Origin: Acidobacteriota bacterium
GTDB lineage: Bacteria > Acidobacteriota > Terriglobia > Terriglobales > Acidobacteriaceae
Reading direction: 5' to 3'
Assembly (NCBI GenBank): GCA_021851335.1
Contig: JAJZEA010000020.1
Span: 1 to 50,679, forward strand
DNA: 50,679 nt
Shown here: one piece after another, positions 43,701 to 50,679 of the stretch
Layout: each line of letters opens with the position of its first letter
How positions within the stretch are numbered: position 1 is the first letter of the stretch
Notes under the pieces: generated by a model
The model's input: the letters and a program-made list of their open reading frames with translations, nothing else
What the model was told of the DNA's origin: nothing
The model's database searches: none
Program-made: the position numbers and the translations under genes

Positions 43701-44269
43701 GTACCCGCCGCCAACAAGAGCAACTGGCTAAAGTCGCGCTTGTTCAGCGGCAAACTGCTCACATCCTTCCCTGAGAGATCCTCGCCGCTGGTCGCTTCCA
43801 AGCGCTGGCTTCCCGTCACCGTAAGATCACCCTGCGTTGTGATCGTGATGATCAGGTCACCGGACGACCCGCCACTCAAGAGCCAGGGCAACACAACACG
43901 TTGGCTGCCGGCATAACCACGTCGCCCCCGCTCTACCGTCAGTCGATAGCTCCCCGGAGTTATCGATGGGAAATGAAAGCCTCCATCTGAGCCGGATACA
44001 GCACGTATCCGTTGGCCCGATGTCGACTCAAGCAGAATCTGTGCGCCAACGACAGGCGCGCCGTTGGCATCTCGAAGTTGCCCTGTACAGGCAATGACTA
44101 CAGGAGTTGTTGCTGCTGTTGCCGCCTGACGAGCGGCCGCAATGTGTCCGGTGAAAACACTGAAGCAAAGAATTGCGAAAACAAGCATGGAACTCTGAAG
44201 CCAGGAACGCAGGCTGCAGAACGACATTAAACAATCGTTTGTTTTGTCGTATGCAAAAACTACTTTCAT
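40763..44269 (-). CDS. Oar-like TonB-dependent receptor (1168 residues)
   Basis: A very large outer-membrane receptor typical of acidobacteria. After a signal segment (MLVFAILCFSVFTGHIAAAR) comes a carboxypeptidase-regulatory-like domain (CTGQLRDANGAPVVGAQILL, GGFHFPSITPGSYRLTVE), a plug domain (VSSLPLNKRDFSQLLLLAAG, FAIDGQRGVEATFAMDGADI) and a long barrel ending in SRQIQLSLKLIY. Such receptors import complex carbon compounds or act in secretion. The open frame begins at 44269; an ATG at 44227 (MSFCSL) gives a more usual signal peptide, but neither has a ribosome site. It ends 45 bases from the beta-lactamase-like gene, convergent. Confidence 0.88.
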   Translation of the reverse strand: MKVVFAYDKTNDCLMSFCSLRSWLQSSMLVFAILCFSVFTGHIAAARQAATAATTPVVIACTGQLRDANGAPVVGAQILLESTSGQRIRAVSGSDGGFHFPSITPGSYRLTVERGRRGYAGSQRVVLPWLLSGGSSGDLIITITTQGDLTVTGSQRLEATSGEDLSGKDVSSLPLNKRDFSQLLLLAAGTMTDTNGATNFTQQFAIDGQRGVEATFAMDGADISDPEMGGATFTNFDVDAIDSIQSSSGWMPAQIGRGASGFTNIITRSGSAGFHGSVFEFVRNSAFDARNYFDYSSPINPGRLPPFRRNEFGFTNGGPIVLPHLYDGHGKTFYFGQYQGFRQVLGTTQVLPVPTALQRTGMDTIPVAPGQTDTLYVPVNPAIAAILARYPLPNLPSGAYGAETFATSSKVITNANQFSLRIDEQLSDKTQLMGRYVWDHLTGPTTNPDQTTIDPAFGIQYVDHQSNGLINLRHEVTPHFTFSTSLSATRTTPGFPTPDHTDPAVKFNDGLFEPFDSAGGSVMSAFGNLFQGQQSFSWTRGSHLMQFGGEARLNRDTTYFGISPNGEYDFGGGTAYSPVYIRSASGQHDVQPGSPLPDTLSSFLVGSPFQYTVAVAPPYFSNGAHIGPAAINRNAWALYAQDTWRIDSSLTLDYGLRWELYTPISERANRTSGLSFTPTPGGGIQQEYVINPQPGYRFQKNGFMPRVQLSWAAPRGFQIHAGGGITIIPPNIWQDNFLTGSTPFVVYPHLTSASGAPIPYGYQITPNELPNVYTPQGANIFASGNTKAVPANTVMDLNRYEQDLAALTPSKAVSPLALSSIDPKFGNAWLYTWTLGFEHKIGNLVADAAYVGTAGVHLPREAFPNAYLGAGPAEAPYTTFDNNGNIIGGFGLEQVITNTSHSTYHALQTSLQGTFAHGGPGVQAGYSWSKSIDDTSSVSGGFISGGTGAVAPAFPQNPTNTHAEKGPSTFDVTHSFTLSVAQDLHLNQIALLHPLRSGVTAGWELLSISSIASGSPFTVLSGIQQTGYGANGVDRPDQVGKPQLSTARKKREDYFGLGADNASYFSIPIHIPGGTGPNQGRFGTLGRNTFRGPAYYDYDFALIKDTPYGHRKSGSELVDMQFRGEFFNLFNIVDMGLPANTIVGAGFGEISKTAGTSRQIQLSLKLIY

Positions 44270-44624
44270 CGTGTATATCGCCAGAAACGCTCTTTCTTAG
44301 GTTGCCTGCTGGAACCTAGCCAATATACTCACGAACCATGAACTGGTCAAATGCAATCCATGACGCAGTAAAACATGACTTCGGAATGCAAATTCACTCT
44401 GTATCTATTCGATCCATTCCACCGCTTCAACAAGACCAGCAGAAAAGCTCCAGCGCGTACAACGGAAACCGCTGTACGCGCTGGGGCATTTTGTGTCACG
44501 AATAGATTGTTATAAAGCTGCGTTTTATGAATCTTGGGGGCTAGGAAACAGGTCGGTTGAGTCGTGCAGACGAATCCTGGATCGCGAAACCCAACCGGGT
44601 CCCTTTGCATCATCAAACCGAGAA
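44270..44624. other. Intergenic region between two receptor genes
   Basis: This 355-base gap holds no convincing gene; the open frame on the minus strand is Arg/His-rich and mostly an out-of-frame reading of the second receptor gene. It contains the terminator hairpin at 44450-44484 for the upstream receptor and, to its left, the presumed promoter of the 1168-residue receptor. Confidence 0.6.
44450..44484 (-). terminator. Strong hairpin downstream of the second Oar-like receptor
   Basis: CCAGCGCGTACA (44450-44461) and TGTACGCGCTGG (44473-44484) pair perfectly over 12 bases with an 11-base loop. On the minus strand the stem is followed by AGCTTTTCT, so it fits a terminator for the gene ending at 44625. 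Confidence 0.7.
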
Positions 44625-47600
44625 CTAAAAGATGATACGTCCAGCCAGTTGTAGTTGTCGGGACGAGCCAACGTCGCCGACGGGGAAGCGTGTGTTGACG
44701 ATCTGGCCGAAGTTGCCGGCGGTGATGGCGCCTTTGCCGATGGACATGGTGGACAAGGGCTGGCCGAAGTTGGGGTGATTCAGGACGTTGAAGGCGTCGG
44801 CGCGAATCTCGAAGACGGCGTTGCGGTAGATGGTTGTGTCTTTTTGCAGGGAGAAGTCCACGTCTTCGAAGCCGGGTCCGCTGATGGAATTGCGGGCCAT
44901 GTCGCCGAAGTGCTGACCGTTGCTGGAGAAGATGCATCCGGCGGTGGGGGTGTAGCAGAGCGACTGGGGCAGGTATTGGATGGCTCCGCTGGCCAGGTGC
45001 TGGTAGGTGGTCTGGACGGGAGCGAGTTGGTCGGGACGGACGGTGCCGAAGGTTCCGTTGAGCGAGGAGGTGGTTTCAACGGAGAGAGGATTGCCGGTCT
45101 GCAACTGAGCGATGACGGCGGTCTGCCAGCCTTTGGTGAGGCGGTTGTGGCCGAAGGGCAGCGCGTAGACACTGCTGAAGACCCAGCGGTTGCGGACATC
45201 GAAGTCGGAGAGGCCGTAGTTGTTGGCGGGGTCGTAGCTGTTCTGGAGGATGACGCCCTGGGTGCTGAGGGAGTTGAGATCCATGGATTTGGACCAGGTG
45301 TAGGAGGTGTTGAAGTCGAGGCCGTTGGCAAAGCGGCGCGTGAGGGTAGCCCAGAGGGCGTTGTAGTGGGAGCTGCCGATGCTGTCGAATTCGGTGATGT
45401 TGCCCAGGCCTTTGGAGGGATCATAGGGGCTTTGCGCCGAGAGTGCGGCGTAGGGACGTGTGCCGTTGATGGGCTGGTTCTGGTTGAGCGCCAGGCGCAG
45501 ATGGACGCCGTGGGAGCCGACATAGGCGAGCTGGGAGACGAGTCCCCAGGGCAACTGCTGCTGGAGGTTGAGGTTGTAGGACTCGACGTAGGCGTCGCTG
45601 AAGTTGCGGGCGACGTTGGTGGGGGAAAGTGTGGGCAGTCCGCTAGCCGCAGAAAAGGCATTGGCGAAGGTGACGTACGGCGTGGTGGCATTCGAGGTGT
45701 AGAGAACTGGCGTGGCAAAGGGCGGGTTGCTGGAGAGTCCGCTGACGAGGTTGGCAACCGGCTCATCATCCTGCATGGTGAATCCGCCGCGGAGGACGGT
45801 CTGTCCTGCTCCGGTGACGTCCCAGATGAATCCGGCGCGGGGGTTCCAGGTGTAGTTCTGGTTATATACGCTGCTGAATCCGGGGGTACCGACGCGCTGG
45901 AGCTGGAGGGTGGAGGCGTTGAAGCCGACGAAGCGGTTGGCTCCTTCGGTGGGCGTTCCATCCCAATCAAAGCGTAGGCCGAATTGCAGGGAGAGACGCG
46001 AGTTGACGCGGTAGACATCCTGGGCGTAGGCACCGAGGGAGTCAACGAAGATGCGGCTGACGACATCCTGCGGGGTGACGACGAACTCGATGGCCTGGTC
46101 GGCGAGGAAGCTGTTGACGGTGCTGAAGACGAAGGTGCTGGTGTCGCGGTTGAAGTTGTCGTTGATGAAGCGGCGGAACTCACCGCCGAAGTTGAAGGTG
46201 TTCTTGCCCTTGAGCCAGCTTACGTTGTCGGAGAGAACGACGGTGGTGTCGAAGCGTCCCTGCGGCTCACCGGCGGGACCGCCGAAGTTGAGTCCGATGC
46301 TGCTGACGGCGATCTGGGGCAGGCCAATGTCGGAGGAAACGCCGTTGTTGATGCCGTAGCTGACGGGGTTGGCGACGAAGTTGGGGGCGAAGCTGATGGC
46401 GATGCGGTTGAAGCCGAGACGGGCTTCGTTGACGACGCTGGAGTTGAACTCATGGGTCTCGACGAGGGTGCCGATCTGGCGATGGGCGGTGCGGTGATCT
46501 CCAAAGTTGGGGATGGTTTCACCGGGGAGGGTTGGCTCGTTGCGCTTGTCCTGCTGCCAGGCGTAGTAGGCGTGGATCTGATCGGAGGCGGTGAGGTTGT
46601 GGAGCAGGTCTCCGGTGTATTGCTCGACGGTGACGGGGGAACTGGCGGAACCGAGGAAGCGCGTGCCGGTGGGGTCGTTGGCCTGGGGTACGAGAGTGAG
46701 AAGTTTGGCGACGATGGGATCGGTGACGCTGGTGCGCTCGGCGTTGGTGGGAACGCCGCTGTTGATAGTGAGTCCCTGGCTCTGGAGCAGTCCCTCGTAG
46801 CTGACGAAGAAGAAGGTGCGGTCCTTGCCGTTGTAGAGGTGGGGAATGACGACCGGGCCACCGAGGTCAGCACCGGGGTTGTTGCGCTTGAAGGTGGACA
46901 TGGCGACGGGATGGGGGTTGAAGTAGTTGCGCGCGTCCACGTCGTTGTTGCGGATATAATCGAATGCCTCGCCGTGCAAGGTATTGGTTCCGGAGCGGGT
47001 GGCGACGTTGACGACGGCGCCGGAGTTGCGGCCATATTCTGCGCTGAGGCTGGAGTTGTCTACCTTGAACTCGCTGACCGTGGCGATGGACGGCTGGAAG
47101 GTGATCTGGTTCTGGGACATGTCGTTGAGGTTGATGCCGTTGATCATGAAGTTGACGGTGTCTTCGCGGTTGCCGGCGGTGTCAAACGAGGCTGCGCCGA
47201 GGCCCTGAAGAGGGGCAGTGAGGAAGCCGCTTTGCGGTGCGGTGACCGAGCCGGGGATGAGCAGGCCCATATCCAGAAAGTGGCGACCGTTGAGCGGAAT
47301 CTGCTGGACGGTGCGCTGGCCGATGACCTGGCCGACGGTTATGTCGGAGACGTTCATCTGCTGGGCGGCGGCGGTGACCTGGACGGTTTCGGACGATGCT
47401 GCAACACCGAGCTTCACATCGACGCGCTCGGTGGAGTCGACGGCGAGCACGATGTTGTCGAGGGTCGTGGGCTGCATTCCGGATGCAGTGACAACGAGGC
47501 GATAGGTGCCAGGCTGCAAGGCCGGCAAGGAGTAAGAGCCAACGCTGTCAGAAGCTGCGGTGCGGCTGACGCCGGTCTGGGTGCCGGTGGCGACGACCTG

Positions 47601-47744
47601 AGCGCCGGCAACGGCGGCGCCGGTGGCGTCGGTGACGGTTCCCTGCAAGGTGCCTGTGGACTGCGCCCCAGCGTGGAAGCCGAATGCGAGAGTCATGAAG
47701 ATGGCGGCCAGAGCCATCCCTGTGCGCTTGATCCGTGTTTGCAT
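44625..47744 (-). CDS. Oar-like TonB-dependent receptor (1039 residues)
   Basis: A second large receptor. The signal peptide is MQTRIKRTGMALAAIFMTLA; then follow a carboxypeptidase-regulatory-like domain (GTLQGTVTDATGAAVAGAQV, GSYSLPALQPGTYRLVVTAS), a plug (VQQIPLNGRHFLDMGLLIPG, NFMINGINLNDMSQNQITFQ) and a barrel ending in SRQLQLAGRIIF with the C-terminal Phe. The ATG at 47744 is clear because GGAGG stands six bases upstream. Two long antisense open frames across it (starting near 44655 and 45984) are a by-product of strong third-position GC and are not genes. It may serve glycan uptake with the GH5 enzyme next door, which is divergent. Confidence 0.9.
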   Translation of the reverse strand: MQTRIKRTGMALAAIFMTLAFGFHAGAQSTGTLQGTVTDATGAAVAGAQVVATGTQTGVSRTAASDSVGSYSLPALQPGTYRLVVTASGMQPTTLDNIVLAVDSTERVDVKLGVAASSETVQVTAAAQQMNVSDITVGQVIGQRTVQQIPLNGRHFLDMGLLIPGSVTAPQSGFLTAPLQGLGAASFDTAGNREDTVNFMINGINLNDMSQNQITFQPSIATVSEFKVDNSSLSAEYGRNSGAVVNVATRSGTNTLHGEAFDYIRNNDVDARNYFNPHPVAMSTFKRNNPGADLGGPVVIPHLYNGKDRTFFFVSYEGLLQSQGLTINSGVPTNAERTSVTDPIVAKLLTLVPQANDPTGTRFLGSASSPVTVEQYTGDLLHNLTASDQIHAYYAWQQDKRNEPTLPGETIPNFGDHRTAHRQIGTLVETHEFNSSVVNEARLGFNRIAISFAPNFVANPVSYGINNGVSSDIGLPQIAVSSIGLNFGGPAGEPQGRFDTTVVLSDNVSWLKGKNTFNFGGEFRRFINDNFNRDTSTFVFSTVNSFLADQAIEFVVTPQDVVSRIFVDSLGAYAQDVYRVNSRLSLQFGLRFDWDGTPTEGANRFVGFNASTLQLQRVGTPGFSSVYNQNYTWNPRAGFIWDVTGAGQTVLRGGFTMQDDEPVANLVSGLSSNPPFATPVLYTSNATTPYVTFANAFSAASGLPTLSPTNVARNFSDAYVESYNLNLQQQLPWGLVSQLAYVGSHGVHLRLALNQNQPINGTRPYAALSAQSPYDPSKGLGNITEFDSIGSSHYNALWATLTRRFANGLDFNTSYTWSKSMDLNSLSTQGVILQNSYDPANNYGLSDFDVRNRWVFSSVYALPFGHNRLTKGWQTAVIAQLQTGNPLSVETTSSLNGTFGTVRPDQLAPVQTTYQHLASGAIQYLPQSLCYTPTAGCIFSSNGQHFGDMARNSISGPGFEDVDFSLQKDTTIYRNAVFEIRADAFNVLNHPNFGQPLSTMSIGKGAITAGNFGQIVNTRFPVGDVGSSRQLQLAGRIIF

Positions 47745-48133
47745 TTGTATCCTCCGGAAGCAGCGGCTGTCCGCTGCGAGTGAAGCCGTCGTATGTGTGC
47801 GAGTCGTCGAGCGTGTGCGGATCAGGACGAGTGCTGCAAGCCAATGCACATGTCATGCCGCTGCGGGGAAGCTGAAAAAGCGCTGTGAAATGAAGTTTCA
47901 ACGGAGAAGAAAGCACTTAAGTAACTCTCAGATGAAACTGATGTCATGTCTTTTGGTACGTGTTGAAGTTACTGTAACGAAACATTCACAAGGCTGCAAT
48001 CAAAAAATGATTTCGGTTTGAATGCCGCGAAGTTGCGCCGATGGATTTCTGGCAAGCATGGAGCGTATCGGTTCGTCGCCGGGGGATGAGGTGATGTAAA
48101 GTGATGGGGCGAAAGAGCGGAGGGATATTGAGT
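47745..48133. other. Divergent control region between receptor and GH5 genes
   Basis: The 389-base gap has no gene. On the receptor side, GCAGCGG (47760-47766) and CCGCTGC (47771-47777) form a short hairpin immediately upstream of the receptor's ribosome site. A small palindrome, GTTACTGTAAC, lies near 47968-47978 and might be an operator. No confident promoter pair was found. Confidence 0.45.
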
Positions 48134-49363
48134 ATGCGAATGCGATGGCTGGCTGGGCTGAAGGTTCTGGGACTGGGAGCGGTTCTGGGAATGGCGGCTG
48201 GAGCACAGACAAAGATGACGGGGTTTGTGCATGCTGAGGGGCGAAATCTGGTGGATCCGGCTGGACACCGGCTGTTGCTGCGGGGGACAAACCTGGGCAA
48301 CTGGCTGATTCAGGAAGGGTATATGTTTCACCTGGACGGCGGGCCGCAGTCGGCGCGGGAGATTGAGGCGCTGACGACGGAGCTGATGGGACCGGTGGCC
48401 TCGGAGCAGTTCTGGAAACAGTATCGCGCGGCGTACGTGACGAAGGCGGATATCGATTTCATCGCGCACGAGGGCTTCAATACGATTCGCATTCCGTTTC
48501 ACTACCGGTTCTTCACACCTGGCAATGAGGCTGGGTTTGCACTGCTGGACCCGGTGATTGCGTGGGCGAAGGCCGATCACCTGTATGTGGTGCTGGATAT
48601 GCATGCGGCTCCGTGCGGGCAGAATGGCGCGAATATCGACGACAGCAACGGGTATCCGTGGCTCTATGATTCGCCGCAGTGCCAGCAACAGACCGACGCG
48701 ATCTGGAAGCGAATTGCGGCGCACTACAAGGACAATGCGACGGTGCTGGGCTATGACCTGCTGAATGAGCCGATCCCGCATTATCCGCGGCTGCAGAAGT
48801 ACAACGCAAAGCTGGAGCCGGTGTATCGCGGGATTGTGGCGGCGGTGCGGTCGGTGGATCGCAACCATGTGGTGATTCTGGGCGGGGCGCAGTGGGATAC
48901 GAATTTCACGGTTTTCAGCAAGCCGTTCGACGCGAATGTGATGTACACGTTTCACAAGTACTGGATGCCGCCGGTGCAGGCGCAGATCCAGGCGTATCTC
49001 GACTTCAGCGCGAAGTATGACGTTCCGATCTGGATGAGCGAGTCGGGGGAGAACAAGGACGAGTGGGTCGAGCAGTTCCGGAAGCTGCTGGACAAGAACG
49101 AGATTAGCTGGACGTTCTGGCCATACAAGAAGATGGACGCGACCTCTGCGCTGGTGAGCTTTGACCGGCCCGCGCACTGGGACGAGATGGTGGCTTTTGC
49201 GGCGCACAAGTACACGATGGGCGACAGCGAAAAGGCCGTGGCGGCGCGGCCTGCACAGGCGGACATCGATGCGGCGTTTGCGGATCTGCTGGTGAAGGTG
49301 CGGTTTGAGAATGCGCACCCGAATCCGGGCTACCTGAAGGCGCTGGGCGCGCCGGCGCCGTGA
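48134..49363 (+). CDS. Secreted GH5 family endoglucanase-like enzyme
   Basis: A 409-residue exported glycoside hydrolase with signal peptide MRMRWLAGLKVLGLGAVLGM ending at AGAQ. GH5 features are clear: LRGTNLGNWLIQEGYMF, GFNTIRIPFHYRFF, DHLYVVLDMHAAPCGQNG, the acid/base Glu near residue 212 in YDLLNEPIPHYP and the nucleophile Glu near 302 in PIWMSESGENKDEW. It would cut beta-glucans; cellulase or exo-1,3-glucanase activity is possible. The ATG at 48134 follows GGAGG by about ten bases and gives the better signal peptide; an earlier start at 48101 exists. Confidence 0.9.
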   Translation: MRMRWLAGLKVLGLGAVLGMAAGAQTKMTGFVHAEGRNLVDPAGHRLLLRGTNLGNWLIQEGYMFHLDGGPQSAREIEALTTELMGPVASEQFWKQYRAAYVTKADIDFIAHEGFNTIRIPFHYRFFTPGNEAGFALLDPVIAWAKADHLYVVLDMHAAPCGQNGANIDDSNGYPWLYDSPQCQQQTDAIWKRIAAHYKDNATVLGYDLLNEPIPHYPRLQKYNAKLEPVYRGIVAAVRSVDRNHVVILGGAQWDTNFTVFSKPFDANVMYTFHKYWMPPVQAQIQAYLDFSAKYDVPIWMSESGENKDEWVEQFRKLLDKNEISWTFWPYKKMDATSALVSFDRPAHWDEMVAFAAHKYTMGDSEKAVAARPAQADIDAAFADLLVKVRFENAHPNPGYLKALGAPAP

Positions 49364-49416
49364 GCCATCCCCGTCGGTTGGCGAAGTGGTTAGACTGAAG
49401 GCATGAGGTTGCCTGG

Positions 49417-50679
49417 ATGATCGTCAATCTTGCTGAACGCGCGCACAACCACAACTGGCGCGTGGACCCGATTGTGCGTTCGCTGCTGGATACGGATTTC
49501 TATAAGCTGCTGATGTTGCAGTTCATCTGGAAGCATTTTCCGGAGGTGAATGCGCGGTTCACGATTGTGAATCGCACGGCTGGAGTGAAGCTGGCCGAGC
49601 GCGTGGCGGAGGACGACCTGCGGCTGCAACTGGAGTATGTGCGCGGGCTGCGCTTTCGCAAGTCGGAGCTGATCTGGCTGGCGGGCAATACGTTCTATGG
49701 GACGCGGGGCATCTTCGATCCGCGATTTCTGGAGTGGCTCGACACGGATCTGCAACTGCCGGAGTTCACGATGACGGCAGTGGATGGGCAACTGCGGCTG
49801 GAGTTCGATGGGCCGTGGGCGCAGGTGACGCTGTGGGAGGTGTATGCGCTGTCGATCCTGAGCGAGTTGAAGACGCGCGCGGCGCTGCGTGAGCTGAGCG
49901 AGTTTGAGCTGGACATTGTGTATGCGCGGGCGAAGGCACGGCTGTGGGGCAAGATCGAACGGCTGCGCGGGGTGCCGGGGCTGCGCGTGGCGGACTTTGG
50001 CACGCGGCGGAGGCACAGTTTTCTGTGGCAGGAGTATGTGGTGCGGGCGATGCGCGATGCACTGGGCGCAGCCTTCACCGGCACATCGAATACCTATCTT
50101 GCATACAAGCACGATATGGAAGCGATTGGCACAAACGCGCACGAGCTGCCGATGGCGCTGGCGGCGCTGGCGGAAAACGACGAGCAGTTGAAGGCATCGC
50201 AGTATCATCTGCTGGACCTGTGGCAGAACACGTATCAGCGGGAGCTTCTGGTGATGTTGCCGGATACCTTTGGGACGACGCAGTTTCTGCGCAATGCGCC
50301 GGAGTGGGTGGCGGACTGGACGGGCCAGCGCATCGACAGCAAGGATCCGTTTGCGGCGGGCGAGGAGTATATTGCGTGGCTGGCTGAGCGGGGGCGCGAT
50401 GCGCGCGGGAAGCTGATGATCGCCTCCGACGGGCTGGATGTGGATACGATTCTGGCGCTGCATGCGCAGTTCAGCGGAGTGATTCAGGCCGGGTTTACGG
50501 CGCAGGATTTCCAGCGCGCGGAGGATTTTCTGGACGGGCGCAAGTGGAAGCCGGAGCGTCGGATTCGCTTCAGCGCGGGCTGGGGCACGCTGCTGACGAA
50601 TGACTTTCGCGACTGCGATCCGCGGCGCGACACCGGCGCGCAGTCCGCCTTTGACCCGATCAGCCTGGTGTGCAAGCTG
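49417..50679 (+). CDS. pncB: Nicotinate phosphoribosyltransferase (partial at right edge)
   Basis: The first 421 codons of a gene that runs off the window. It starts at the ATG at 49417 with GAGG eight bases upstream and reads DTDFYKLLMLQFIWKHFP, then RVADFGTRRRHSFLWQEY, FTGTSNTYLAYKHDMEAIGT, NAHELPMALAAL and SDGLDVDTILALHAQF. These are the PncB signatures, with the catalytic His in GTRRRHS and the phosphate-binding GTSN. It joins nicotinate with PRPP in NAD salvage. Most of the protein is present; only the C-terminus is missing. Confidence 0.93.
   Translation, partial: MIVNLAERAHNHNWRVDPIVRSLLDTDFYKLLMLQFIWKHFPEVNARFTIVNRTAGVKLAERVAEDDLRLQLEYVRGLRFRKSELIWLAGNTFYGTRGIFDPRFLEWLDTDLQLPEFTMTAVDGQLRLEFDGPWAQVTLWEVYALSILSELKTRAALRELSEFELDIVYARAKARLWGKIERLRGVPGLRVADFGTRRRHSFLWQEYVVRAMRDALGAAFTGTSNTYLAYKHDMEAIGTNAHELPMALAALAENDEQLKASQYHLLDLWQNTYQRELLVMLPDTFGTTQFLRNAPEWVADWTGQRIDSKDPFAAGEEYIAWLAERGRDARGKLMIASDGLDVDTILALHAQFSGVIQAGFTAQDFQRAEDFLDGRKWKPERRIRFSAGWGTLLTNDFRDCDPRRDTGAQSAFDPISLVCKL

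Noticed and set aside
44780..46183. Ser/Pro/Thr-rich 467-codon frame on the same strand as the receptor
   Set aside because: It is an out-of-frame reading of the receptor gene with repetitive composition and no ribosome site.
44655..47783. Two long open frames (440 and 599 codons) antisense to the second Oar-like receptor
   Set aside because: Gly/Val/Asp/Glu-rich low-complexity translations mirror the codon use of the real receptor gene; no start signals or motifs.
1..50679. CRISPR arrays and insertion sequences
   Set aside because: No regularly spaced identical repeats of 24-40 bases, no Cas genes and no transposase were found in the window.

Overview
The window looks like chromosomal DNA of a soil acidobacterium (Acidobacteriaceae type, such as Granulicella, Terriglobus or Edaphobacter). 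This is inferred from two very large TonB-dependent receptors with N-terminal carboxypeptidase-regulatory-like domains, secreted carbohydrate-active enzymes, a DUF6599-like secreted protein and moderately high GC. No rRNA or marker gene was available to fix the genus.

Region 1 (1 to about 10240) is the right end of an integrative and conjugative element. Leftward genes encode type IV secretion parts in the order VirB2, VirB3, VirB4, VirB9, VirB10, a VirB7-like lipoprotein, VirB5/TrbJ and VirB6/TrbL (cut by the window edge). An oppositely oriented DUF4260 gene sits inside the cluster. Next come a beta-type DNA methyltransferase flanked by an inverted pair of 42-bp repeats that each hold a perfect dyad, a GC-rich region without a convincing gene, and a coupled excisionase/integrase pair that abuts the 3' end of a tRNA-Val(GAC) gene. 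Three helically phased TGTTCCCA repeats lie between the integrase and the tRNA. VirB8, VirB11, VirD4, the relaxase and the other att site are not seen and should lie to the left.

Region 2 (10.4 to 21.1 kb) is core chromosome: a phosphatidylglycerophosphate-synthase-like gene, a tiny acidic CxxC protein that is easy to miss, a complete ISC iron-sulfur operon (iscR, iscS, iscU, iscA, hscB, hscA, fdx, iscX) with a possible internal terminator before hscB, then yraN and the bifunctional (p)ppGpp enzyme rel.

Region 3 (21.1 to 33.3 kb) holds a secreted GH13 enzyme, an AsmA-like protein, a DJ-1/PfpI protein, a DUF6599-like protein, a candidate small RNA with its own promoter and terminator, an HNH nuclease, a TPP riboswitch controlling a TonB-dependent receptor (probable thiamine uptake), an S10 peptidase and a GH43-like protein.

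Region 4 (33.3 to 50.7 kb) holds a 2-hydroxyacid dehydrogenase, an unrecognised TPR protein, an M24 peptidase, an ECF sigma/anti-sigma pair whose anti-sigma factor carries a TonB-C-like domain, MsrB, a class A beta-lactamase-like hydrolase, two Oar-like TonB-dependent receptors, a GH5 glucanase and pncB, which runs off the right edge. Several promoters place the -10 box 4 to 10 bases before the start codon, suggesting leaderless transcripts.
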